DNA from: Metarhizium brunneum
Lineage: Eukaryota > Ascomycota > Sordariomycetes > Hypocreales > Clavicipitaceae
Direction of reading: 5' to 3'
Length of the DNA: 64,000 bases
Assembly: GCF_013426205.1 (NCBI RefSeq)
Contig: NC_089423.1
Span: 7,006,001 to 7,070,000, forward strand
In this document: positions 20,501-33,946 of the stretch, one piece after another
Position numbering within the stretch: the stretch's first letter is position 1
Layout of the letters: each line of letters begins with the position of its first letter
The notes under the pieces: generated by a model
What the model was told of the DNA's origin: nothing
The model's input: only the letters and a program-made list of their open reading frames with translations
The model's database searches: none
Program-made: the position numbers and the translations under genes

Positions 20501-23500
20501 TAATATTTTATAATATTTTTAATATTATATATATATATTTTTTATAGTTTTTTAAGGTTTTTAAGAAAATTAATATATTATTAAAATATATTATTATAAA
20601 GTTATTTAAATATTTTTATAATATATTATTAATTATTTTTTAAAATATTATTAATATATTAATAAGCTTTATTAATATTATTAAATATTTAAATAATTTA
20701 AACTTTATTTTAAAGGCTATTATTTATTTATAACTTTTTTTTATTTAAATTAAATTATATACTTTTTTTAGGTTTATTATAATAAATTAATTTATATTAT
20801 ATAATTAATTTTATAATTTTAATATTAATAATAATAATATTTTATTTTTTATAATAATTATATTTAATTATTAATAATTTATTATTAATTATAATTTTTT
20901 ATTTTTCTTTAAAATAAATATAATTAAATATTTAGCTTTTAATATTAATATTTTAATATAACTTTTTATTAATATTTTATTAATATATTTTTATAATATT
21001 TTAAGTTTTTTTATATTTAAGTTATAAATCTTATAAAATATTATTAATTTTTTATTTATTAATTTAATTTTATAATTTTATTAATTATATTTAAATAATT
21101 TAATTTTTAATTTTTTTATAAATAATTTTTTATATTTTTAATATTTTTTAAAAATATTTTTAAATTTTTTTTTTTTTATTATTAAGCTTTTATTATTTTT
21201 ATTATTTTTATTTTTTTTTTTTTTTTAAGTTTTTTATTTATATTTATAAGGTTTTTTCTTAAAATAATAATAATTTTTTAGATTTTAACTTTTATTTTTT
21301 TATTACTTATTATTATTTATATTTTAGTTTATAATATTATTAAGATTATTATAATAAATTTAATTATTTTTTTTTTATATTTATTATTTTTATATTATTT
21401 ATTTATTATTATTAATTCTTAAATAATTTACTTAAAAGTTTTTTTTTTTAAAATTTTATTTATAAGCTAAATTATAATAAAATTTTTTTTTTTTTTAATT
21501 TTTATTAATTTTATTAGCTTAAAATTTTATTTTATTTTAATTAGCTTATTTTTTAATTAATTAATAAGTTATTTTCTTATAATTATAAATACTTTAATAT
21601 TAAATTATATTTTAATATATTTATAATATTAAGTTAAATTACTTTTAAATAATTTTAAATTTATATTTTAAAATAATTAATTTCTTAATTAATAATTTTA
21701 TTATTATAAATAAAAAGTTTTTTTTTAATATTAATTAATTTATATAATATTTTTTTATATTTTTATAATAATTAATAATAATTAATAATTTTAAGTAAAA
21801 TATAATTACTTATTATATTATTATTTATAAGTATATAAATATAATATTTTATAATTTTAATATTTAATATTATTTTATTATTTTATTTATTTTAAATTAT
21901 ATTAAGAATTATTAATATTTTTTTTTATATTAGCTTATAGTTTTTTTATAAATAATATATTTTATTTTTTAAGTTTTTTAAAATAAATTTTTTTATAATT
22001 TATTATTTTATTTTTTATTATTATTTTATAAGTTTAGTTTTATTTTATAAGTACTTAAAATAAAATCTATTATTAAATATTTAATATAAGTAATTATAAA
22101 TTTAATTTTTTATTTTTTTATACTTTTTATATTTTAAGTTATTATAATTTATTATATATTTTTTATTATATTTAAAGTTAAACTTTTATTTATAATATTA
22201 TTTATTTAACTTTTATTTATTATAATATATTAATTTTATAATTCTTTTAAAATTTTTTTATTTAAATATATTTAATACTTATTATATTTATTTATATATT
22301 ATTAATATTTTATATTATTACTTATATTATTTTTTAGTTTTATTTATTATATATTTTAAATAATTTAATAATAAGTATATTATATAATTTTTTATTTTAT
22401 ATTAAAATAATTTAAGTAATAACTTTTTTTTATATATTATGATTTTTTTTTATATATATATTAATATTATTATTTATTTTTTATATATATATATAATTAA
22501 TATATATTTAATTTATATATATTTATAAAATTTATATAAGCTTAATATTTAATAAATATATTTAAATTAGGTTTTAAAATTATTATTTAATTATTATTAA
22601 TTATTTTTCCTTTTTATTTTAAAAGTTTTTATTTAAAATATAATATTTTAATTAAATATTTTTTTATTTTAATTAAAAATATATTTAATTATATTTTAAT
22701 TATAAAATATACCTAATATATTATAAATATATATAATACTTATATTAATTATATATAGTTTTTATATTTTAATAAAAGTTTAAAATTATTTTTTTTTTTT
22801 TAAGTATTATAATATTAAGTTTTTTATTATTATAATAATATTTATTATTAAAATAAAAATTATAAAATATTTTTTTATTAATATAAAAAAATATTATTAT
22901 ATAGCTTATTTTTATATAATTATTAATTTTATAAGTATTTTTTTCTTATTTTACTTATTTTTAAATACTTTTAAAGTATTTAAAATTATATTATTATTAT
23001 TAATATTTATTTTTTTTACTTTATTTTTTAATTTATTAAAAGTAATAAAAATTTATATATTTTATTCTTTTTTATATTATTATTTTCTTTAAATTTTTTT
23101 TATTTTTATTTATTATTATACTTAATTAAGAATTTTTTAATATAAGTTTTTATTTAAATATTTTAATAATTTTAATTTATAAAGTTTTTTTTATTTTATT
23201 ATTATAAAAAATTTTTTTTTTATTAATTATTTATTTAGTTTTTCTTATATTAATTATTTAACTATTTATAGCTTATTTTTTATAAAATTTATAATTTTTT
23301 TTCTTAGTTTTTTTAATTTTTTTTAAAAAAAATTTTTTTTTATTTATTATTTATATAAATATAATAATTATTATTATAATAAAAAGTTTAATTAAGGTTT
23401 TTATATTTTACTTTTAATTTAATAATTTTATTTTTTTATTAATTAATAATATTAAGTTATTTTTTACTTTTTTTTAATACTAGCTTTTATTTTTTCTTAG

Positions 23501-24214
23501 GTTTTTTATATTTATTAATAAAATATTCTAGTTTTTTATAATTATAATATTTTTTTTTCTTATTATTTTTTTTAATAATATTAAGCTTTATTTATTTAAA
23601 ATTAAAAGTATAATTATAAGTAATAAGTTTTTTTTACCTTTTTTTTTAATTAGCTTATTATTTTTTTTTCTTATAAAATTTTAAGTTTTTTTTTCTTATT
23701 ATTTTTATATATATTATTAATATTATTTATTATTAATTTAAATTATTATTATTATATAATTTAAAAAATTATTTAATATATTTTCTTTATATAGCTTATT
23801 TTTAATTTCTTTTTTTAGTTTTTTAAAAAAAGCTAATATAAATAACTTATCTTTTTAATCTAATATTAAAATAACTTATTTAAAATATATTATATAATCT
23901 AATATAAATCCTTTTTATTTAAGTTAATTTATATAAATAATTATAATTTTTATTTTATTAATTAATTTAAATATTTTTTTAAATACTTTTTTAAATTTTT
24001 TATAATTAATAAATATTTTTTTTATTTTATTTTTTTAATTATTTTTTATATTAATAAGATAATTTTATATAATTAATTTAAATTATATAAGTATAATACT
24101 TATTATATATTTTTTAATATATAAGACTTTTATTTATATATTAATTAACTTATTTAAGTAAAATTAATAATATACTTTAAGTTAAATTAAAAATTCTTAA
24201 AGTATTCTTAGATT

Positions 24215-24667
24215 TGTTACGACCCAGCCGCAGGCTACAATATAGGTCGCAGGATAGGCCGCCTACATAAGCTACCCCGCGGAGAGATAAGGCCTATATC
24301 AGAGAAATAATCGGAGCATATAAGGTGATCATAAGAATCGTCTTATAATTAGAATAATCACTATATAAGTTAATATAATCACCTTATAATTAGGATAACT
24401 TATAGTTAGAAGTTACTCTTAGGAAAAAGTAATTATCCTATATATAAGAACCCTAATTTTACTTTATAAATAAACTCTAGCTTCTTAGCTTTTAATACTA
24501 ATTATTATATTAAATAAGCTTTACTTATAACTCTTTAACTCTAATCACTTAGTTATAATTTATAACCTATTACTAATATAACACCTAACTACTTAGATTA
24601 ACTACCCTAATAGCTTTATTAATATAAATTATAACTAGTTTATCCCTTAAGAACCTTAGCTATTATA
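24215..24667 (+). repeat. E1 5' LTR
   Basis: Begins TGTTACGACCCAGCCGCAGG, ends CTTAGCTATTATA. The U3 end keeps GC-rich bases, so the LTR start is only lightly RIP-altered. Confidence 0.9.
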
Positions 24668-26122
24668 CGTTAAAAGCTTTTATTTAAATTATTATTATAT
24701 TACTTTAAGTAATACCTAATAATTATTAATATAGCATTATATAAGACTATTATTATATCTAAATTAAGTAAAACTAAAAAAGAATTAATAATTATTTTTG
24801 CTTATAAAATACTTATTAAAATTATATACTTTTAAGAATAAGTTTAATAAATAAAAAAAAAATAATAAGAATAAGCTATAATTATTATTATAATTAAAAA
24901 GAACTTAAAAGAAATCCTTAAACCTAAAGTATTAAGCTTATATAATAAATCCCTAGGTATACTTTAAGAATTCCTTACTTAACTTAGGGCTTATTATTAA
25001 TAATTCTTAAATAAAATAAAAAAATCCTTTATTAAAATACTTTATATAAAAAAATATATAATAAAAGTAATACTTATATAATTTAAACCTATTATAAGAG
25101 ACTACCTTAATAAAAAAAAATAACTATAAAAAAGAAACTAATACTATTTTTAAAAGCTATAATAAGTTTAAAAAAGCTATTAAAAAAGCCTTTAAAATAA
25201 TTAATAAAACTAGAGCTATTAAGTATTATATTAATAGGCTTAAATAAAAGGGATTAGTATTTAATTATATTACTTACTTTAAATAACTTATATCTTAGCT
25301 TAACTAAGAGAATAAGCCTTTTATATTAGCTTTTTATAAAAAACTTAAGGAAAAAGTTAAAAATACACTTTATAAAAAAAATAAACTAAATAACTTATTA
25401 AATTATATTATTATAGTAGTATAAATTAATAATAAATAATATTAGTAATATATATAAAAAAAATAAGGTAAAAAAACCTAAAGCCTTACTAAAAAAAAGA
25501 GTTATTAAGCTAATTAATATAAAAAGTATAATAAACCTATTACTTATAATTATACTCTTAACCCTAAATAAATAAAGCTTAATATTACTAAGAAAAATAA
25601 TAAAAAAGAAAAAAAGTATTATAATTATAAAAAACTAGGATATTTTACTAATAAATATAAGAAACCTAAGAAAAAATAAAAGCTAGTACTAAAAGAAGGT
25701 AAAAAATAACTTAATTCTATTAACTAATAAAAAATCAAAGTTATTAAATTAAAGGTAAAATATAAAAACCTTAATTAAACCTTTTACTATAATAATAACT
25801 ACTACGTTTATATAAGTAGTAAATAAGAAAAAGAATAGTTTCTAAAAGAACTAAGAAAACTAAAAAAAAAAAGTATAAACTTTATAGAAAATAGGCTATA
25901 AATAGCCAAATAAATAGTATAAGAAAACCTAAATGAATAACTAATAAAAAAGAAAACGCTTATAATAATAAGATAAAAGGAACTCCATAAACTAAAATCA
26001 CTAAAATATTTAAATAAAAACTTATACTAAGAAATTCTTAATTAGGTATAATAATAAGTAAAAGCAAGAAAAATTTAAAAAGAATAATAATATAAGAAAA
26101 AGTAAGATATATAAATCCTTAT

Positions 26123-26568
26123 TATCACAACCCAGTCATATGCAGGAAGCAGGCTGCAGGTTAGGCCAGCTACATAGGCCGCTAGGCGGCACAGGCAGAA
26201 CAAACCATAGAATATTAGTTAGTATATTAAGACTAATAAGAAAAATACTTAGTTATTATAAGTAAGCATATATAATACTTACTAGTATTTAAAAGTAAGC
26301 ATTAAGGATACTTACCTCCGCGTTAACTAATAACCATAGTATATAAGGACCCTTAAATTTGCTTTATAAATAAACTTTAACTCCTTAGCTTTTAATAATA
26401 ATTATTATATTAACCTAAGCTTTACTTATAACTCTTTAATTCTAATTACTTAGTTATAGTCTATAACCTATTACTAATATAACACCTAATTACTTAGATT
26501 AACTACCCTAATAGCTCTACTAATATAAATTATAACTAGTTTATCCCTTAAGAACCTTAGCTATTACA
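26123..26568 (+). repeat. E2 5' LTR
   Basis: Begins TATCACAACCCAGTCATATG and ends CTTAGCTATTACA. U3 differs from E1's, while the outer end and the U5-side half are nearly the same. Confidence 0.9.
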
Positions 26569-29500
26569 CATTAAAAGCTCTTATTTAAACTACTACTATA
26601 TTACTCTAAGTAATACCTAATAATTATTAATATGATATTATATAAGACTATTACTATATTTAAATTAAATAAAACCTAAGAAGAACTAATTATTATTTTT
26701 ACTTATAATATACTTATTAAGATCATATGCTTTTAGGAATAAGTCTAATAAATAAAAGAAAAATAATAAGAATAAGCTATAATTATTATTATAATTAAAA
26801 AGGACTTAAGAGAAATCCTTAGACCTAGGGTATTAAGACTATATAATAAATCCCTAGGTACACTTTAAGGATTCCTTACTTAACTTAAGGCTTATTATTA
26901 ATAATTCTTAAATAAAATAAAAGAATCCTTTATTAAGGTACTTTATATAAAAGGATATATAATAAGAGTAATACTTATATGGTTTAAACCTATTATAAGG
27001 GACTACCTTAATAAAGAAAAAGATAATTATAAAAAAGAAACTAATACTATTTTTAAAAGTTATAATAAATTTAAAAAAGCTATTAAAAAGGCCTTTAAAA
27101 TAGTTAATAAAGCTAAAGCTATTAAGTACTATATTAACAGGCTTAAGTAAAAGGGATTAGTATTTAATTATATTACTTACTTTAAATAACTTATATCTTA
27201 GCTTAACTAGGAGAATAAACCTCTTATATTAGCTTTCTATAAGGGACTTAAAGAAGAAGTTAAGGATAAACTTTATAAAGAGAATAAACTAAATAACTTA
27301 TTAAACTATATTATTATAGTAATATAAATTAATAATAAATAATATTAATAACACATATAAAAGAAATAAGGTAAAGGAACCTAAAGCCTTACCAAAGGAA
27401 AGAGTTACTAAGCTAATTAATATAAAAAGTATAATAAACCTATTACTTATAGTTATACTTTTAACCCTAGATAAATAAAGCTTAATATTACTAAGAAAAA
27501 TAATAAAAAGGAAAAGAAATATTATAATTATAAAAAAATAAAATATTTTATTAATAAATATAAGAAACCTAAGAAAAAATAAAAGCTAGTACTAAAAGGA
27601 GGTAAAAAATAACTTAATTTTACTAATTAATAAAAAATCAAAGTTACTAAATCAGAGGTGGAATATAAGAACCTTAACTAGACCTTTTATTATAATAATA
27701 ACTACTATATTTATATAAGTAATAAATAAAAAAGAGGATAATTTCTAAAAGAACTAAGAAAACTAAAGAAAAAAATTATAAACTTTATAGGAAATAGGCT
27801 ATAAGTAACTAAATAACTAGTATAAGAAGACCTAAATAAATAATCACTAAAGAAGAGAACTCTTATAATAACAGGATAAAAGGAACTTTATGAACTAAAA
27901 TCGCTAAAATATTTAAATAAAGACTTATACTAAGAAATTCTTAATTAGGTATAATAATAAGTAAAAGTAAAGAAGATTTAAAAAAAATAATAATATAAGA
28001 AGGAGTAAGACGTATAAATCCTTACTACCTTTAATAAACCAGAAGATAAAATAAAGGAAATAAGCGTTAATAATAATAATATAATCCTAGATACTCTAAA
28101 AGCATCTAAAGATAAATAAAGTAAGGAAGAAACGCCTATAAGGCTAATAACCGTATAAGAATAAGCTATATAATAATATTTCCTTATACTAATAAAAAAA
28201 CATTTTATAATTCTTATTCTAGTAGTAGACACTATTATAATAATAAAAAACCAAATATTATAGTTTTTAGAAGAAGAGAAGAAAGATAATCCTAGACTCT
28301 TACTAAGATATATAAAATATACACGTTTAATATAAGCATTATACGTATTTATAATATACTAAGTATACTTTTAAACTAAGGCATAACTAGATATATTTTT
28401 AATTAAGATAAAAGGATATTTAATTAAGGTATTATACTTTAGATAAGAACTCTTAAAATAAAGAGTAAAGATAATTAATAATAATTAAATAATAATCTTA
28501 GAACCTAATTTAAATATACTTATTAAATACTAAGCTTATATAGATCTTATAAACGTATATAAATCAGATATATATTAGTTATATATATATATAAAGAATA
28601 AGTAGTAGTATTAGTATATATATAAGGGAAAAATCCTAATATATAAAAAAGAGTTATTACTTAAATTACCTTAATATAAAATAAAAGACCATATAATATA
28701 CTTACTACTAAATTACTTAAAATATATAGTAGATAAGGCTAAAAAATAATATAAGTAGTAATATAGAATACTAATAGTATATAAACAGATATAATAAGTA
28801 TTAGATATACTTAAATAAAAAAACCCTAAAGGAACTATAAAATTAATATACTATAATAAATAAAATCTAAATAAGTAATATAATAAATAGAAGTTTAATC
28901 CTAAATATAATAAGAAATATATAATAAACTATAATAACCTAAGATATAAAAAATATAAAGAAATAAAAAACTAAATTTATAATCACTTATATTAAATATT
29001 TAATAATAGGTTTTACTTTAAGTACCTATAAAATAAAATTAAACCTATAAAATAATATTAAGAAATAAAATAATAAATCGTAGAAGAATCTATTTTAAAA
29101 AACTTAAAAAATAAGGTATATTATCTATAAAAGGGCTATAAGCTGGCATAAAAAGAAAGACGTTAATAACCCTTAATATAACTAAAAGCAGATAAAGTAA
29201 TAAGATGGTATTAAATACTAAAGTTATAGGATATTATATTTATATACTTATGGATAGTAGTATAATAGGTAATTATATCTTACCTAAAGTTATAAATTAT
29301 TATTAACTACTATAAAAACATAAAAAGGTATTATATAAGTTAATTAATATTAAAAGAAAACTTTTTACTTATAATAATAGAATTATTAACTAAGAGACTA
29401 ATTATCTTAAAGTATAAATTTAAGGTTATTTAAAAGTAATTTAACTTAATATTATAGACGTATTAGAATATAACTTAATATTAAGGTACTTATAATTATA

Positions 29501-32500
29501 AGAGAGTAACTTACTAATTAATTAAAGGATAAGCTAATTAAAGTAAAATAAGACTTTAGGCTAATAAAATTAATAGAATTTAAAAAAAAGAATAAAATTT
29601 TATTATAACTTAGCTTATAAATAAAGTTCTAAAGAAAAAAAACCTTTAAGTAAGTTATTTAAGAACTAATAATAATAAATAAGCAATAAAAAAGCAGTTA
29701 AAATAATTAGATCTACTATAATAACCTTAATAGCGCTATAAACCAGGATATAAATAATAATAAGTAATAAGAAGATAAAAGCTAAGATCTAAAAGGTTAT
29801 TACTACCTTAAGGAAAGACCTTATAAATATAAATAAGAAACTTAAAGGAAAAAAAAGGAATAAGAATAATAAAGATAATAAAAGCCTAATAATAAAAGAA
29901 AAAAGACTTAAGAATATCCTTAAAAAATACTAAAAATATAAAAAATTATTTATAAAAGAATTAAAAACCAGATTACTTAAATATAATTAATAGGATTATA
30001 AAATCAAATTAATAAATAAAAAATTAATAATATTCTATAAAATCTATAACTTAAACATAAAAGAACTTAAAATATTATAAGAATATATTAATAAGATACT
30101 AGTAAAAGGCTATATTAAAGCATTAATATTAAAAGCTAGATACCTAGTTATATTTATTCTAAAGAAAAATAAAAAATTATAGTTAATAATAGATTATTAG
30201 TAATTAAACACGATTACTATAAAAGATAGAACATTATTACTATTAATATTAGAACTACAGGACTAATTACACGGTATAAATTAGTTTATTATAGTAGACC
30301 TAAAAGAAGCATATAACTTAATTTAAATAAAGAAGGGTTATAAATAAATAATAGCCTTTAGAATAAAGTTTAAACTATTTAAATATTTAGTAATACTAAT
30401 AGGGCTTATTAATACACTAATAATATTCTAAAGAATAATTAATAATATACTATAAGAATATTTAAATAACTTTATAATAGTATATCTTAATAATATACTA
30501 ATCTTCTTAAAAACCCTAAAAGACCATAAGGAATATATATATATAGTACTAAGAATATTATAAGATACTAAACTATTACTTAAACTAATAAAATATAAGT
30601 TCTATATATAAGAAGTAGACTTCCTAGAATATATAATATAACTAAATAAGATATAAATAAAAAAAATAAAGATTAAGGTAATAAGAAATTAACTAATATT
30701 AAAAAATATTAAGGATATATAAAGCTTTAAAGGCTTTATAAACTATTATAAAAGATTCATTAAAAACTATAATAAAATCGTAATACCCTTAAATAAACTT
30801 ACTAAGAAGAATAAGTAATAGAATTAAAATAATAAGGCATAATATACCTTTAATAAAATTAAAAAACTCATTATATTTAAACCTATTTTAAGAACCTTTA
30901 ACCTAAAAAAAGAAATAAAATTAAAAACTAACTTATTAAATTTTACTTTAAGAGTATAAGTTAAATAATAAGATAATAATAAAAAACTATACCTTATTAT
31001 GTTTTACTTAAAGAAACTTCATAAAGTAAAACTTAATTACCTTATTTATAATAAAGAATTCCTAGTAATTATTAATACCTTTAAGGAATTTAAATATTAC
31101 CTTATAAGAAGTAAATATAAAGTTAAGGTATATACTAATCATAAAAACATCTCTTATTTTATAATAACATAATAATTAAATAAATAATAAATTTAATAAG
31201 CCAAATATTTTTTAGAATTTAATTATAAAATCATCTATTAAAAAGGATCTAAGAATAAATAAGTAAACACTCTAAGTTAAATAAGTAACTATAATATAAG
31301 AGTACCTATAGTAATAAGATAACTCCTTAAGATTAATAAAAATAATAACTTTTAATAAAGATAACTAAATGCTATATTAAAGGTATAAAATAAAGACCTA
31401 ATATATAAGAAAATCTAATAATAGGTAAAAAAGAAGGTTAGGTTTATAAACACACTAAAAGAATATCTTATAAAACCCAGAAATATCCTAAAGTACCATA
31501 AAAAGACCTAAATACCTCTAGAGTTATAAGAAGAATACATTAAAAAAATACATAAACACCTAGTTTATAAACACTAAGAAATCCATAAAATACTAGATAA
31601 GATATAATAATAATATAATTTCTTAGGAATTAAGAAAATAATTAAAAGGGTTATTAATAAGTATATATAATATAAAAAAAGCAAGGCTTTATAATATAAG
31701 CCATATAAAGAATTATAACTATTACCAGTACTAACATAACTATAGGAATTAATAGCTTTTAATTATATTATAAAGCTATTAATATTAAAAGAACTAATAA
31801 CTAATGTAGAATATAATAATATATTTATAGTTATAAATAGACTTATAAAGTATAAATACTTTTTATTATATAAAGAAGTAAGTAATATAAAAGAACTTAT
31901 ATATATATTCTTAAGAATAATAATAAGTAACCATGGACTACTAAAAGAAATCATATTAAATAAAAGGAGTATATTTACTTCTAAGTTTTAATAAGCACTT
32001 ATAGTATAACTTAGAATAAATTATAAGTTAAGTACTATATATTACCTATAAATAAATAAATAAATAAAAAGATTAAACCAAACACTTAAATAGTATCTGC
32101 GATATTATATTAATTATTAATAAGATAATTAGGTTAAATAGTTACTTATAATATAATTAGCTTATAATAGCTTAATATTAGAATTAATAAAGCAAATACT
32201 AGCCTACACTAATTATAAATTTAATCCTAAAGTATTTTAAACATAGTATAAAGGACTATAAGCAAAATAAGTAATATTATAAGTAAATAAACTAAAGAGA
32301 TTATATAAAGAAATACGATATAAATTAGAATTCGTATAAAATAAAATAGTATAATACTATAATCATAAAAAATTAAAGGGACTAATCTTTAAGAAGGAAG
32401 ACATGGTTTACCTACTCTAACAAAACATTAAAATAATATAACTAAGTAATAAATTAAATTATAAAAAATTAAGACTATTTACCATTAAAAAATAAATATT

Positions 32501-33500
32501 AATAAATAACTATGAACTTTTATTATTAAAGACTATAAGGAATCATCCTATAGTATATATTTTACTCCTTAAAAAGGCACTAAGTAACGCACTAATAAAA
32601 AAAGATATTAAAGTCATAAATAAAATAAAATATAAAGTAAAACAGATCCTAGATATAAGGATAAGAAATAAAACATATTAATATCTTATTAAATAAAAAA
32701 ACTATAAAGATAAGGAAAACACATAAGAACTTACAAAGCATTTAAAGAATTACTAGCACCTATTATAGTAGTATTACTAGTAGTACTTAATAAGGCATCC
32801 TTAAACATAATATTTTAATTTAACACGTTAATAACGCCTAAAGACTATATATTAATAATAGCCTTAGATTTATAATACTCCTCCTCCTTTAATACATTTA
32901 ATAATTATAGACCTAAATAAGTTATTTATTAACCCTTAGTAATTAACTGCTATTTTTAACAGCGTAACCACGCTAAATAGGCTAATACTTTATTTAACTT
33001 AGCCTAAGCTTTAAGTATTTACTCTTTTACTCTCTCTTCCTCTTAATTTAAATATTTTAATTTAAAAATAATATAATTAATTAAAAGATACTTATTAATA
33101 AGAGGTAATAACACATAAAAAAGGTACCTATATAAGTTAATTATAATACTAAAAGCATTATAAGAATGCCCTTACTATATATATTCCTTATACTTAAAGG
33201 AACACTTAATCATCTTATAATAAAAGCCATAAGTAAAATAAAAAGAATATAATATAATATTATAACTAAATGATTTAATAAAATTAACTAAATAATTATT
33301 CTATAAGGTAAAAAAAGCCTTTAATAAGGGATCTTTTTACTTATAAGTATAAGGAATAATAATATAACTAGATATAGCGTTAAAAGAACATTATAAAGGA
33401 TAAAAAAAAAAAGAACTTACTAATAAGAGAAAGGAACATAAGACTACTTATAAAATAAGGCCTAGGTCTTAAGGATAAAACCATAAGAGAGGGGATATTA

Positions 33501-33946
33501 TATTATAACCTAGTCATATATAAGAAGTAGGCTATAGGTTAGGCCGGCTATATAGGCCGCTAGGCAGCACAGGCAAAATGGACCATAAAATATTAGTTAG
33601 TATATTAAGACTAATAAGAAGAATACTTAGTTATTATAAGTAAGTATATATAATACTTATTAATATTTAAAAGTAAGTATTAAGGATACTTACCTCTACA
33701 TTAACTAGTAACTATAATATATAAGGACCCCTAAATTTACTTTATAAATAAACTTTAACTCCTTAGCTTTTAATAATAATTATTATATTAACCTAAGCTT
33801 TACTTATAACTCTTTAACTCTAATCACTTAGTTATAGTCTACGACCTATTACTAATATAACACCTAACTACTTAGACTAACTACCCTAGTAGCTTTACCA
33901 ACATAAACTACAACTAGTTTATCCCTTAGGAACCTTAGCTGTTATA
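33501..33946 (+). repeat. E2 3' LTR
   Basis: 446 bp, same length as the 5' LTR. Begins TATTATAACCTAGTCATATA and ends CTTAGCTGTTATA. The two LTRs differ mainly by C/T and G/A changes, consistent with RIP. Confidence 0.9.

Larger units (their letters stand above)
26123..33946 (+). mobile_element. E2: youngest Ty3/Gypsy chromovirus-type element, inserted in E1
   Basis: Complete 7,824-bp element. LTRs of 446 bp at 26,123-26,568 and 33,501-33,946; target duplication CTTAT at 26,118-26,122 and 33,947-33,951. A purine tract AAGAGAGGGGAT precedes the 3' LTR. Gag zinc-knuckle remnant at about 27,528-27,570. Reverse transcriptase YLNN at 30,483-30,494 (from YLDD) followed by ILIFLKTLK. Chromodomain remnant (ILDIRIRNKT...ENT) at about 32,630-32,760, which places it among chromoviruses. 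The order gag, RT, chromodomain fits Ty3/Gypsy. All frames are broken by RIP-type changes. It splits E1 between 26,122 and 33,947. Confidence 0.92.

Noticed and set aside
27978..28232. 84-codon open frame in element E2 (hydrophobic)
   Set aside because: It lies antisense within RIP-altered gag/pol DNA. AT-rich composition gives Ile/Leu/Ser/Tyr-rich chance frames.
31763..31954. 63-codon hydrophobic open frame in E2
   Set aside because: Same reason: antisense to the pol remnant, composition-driven.
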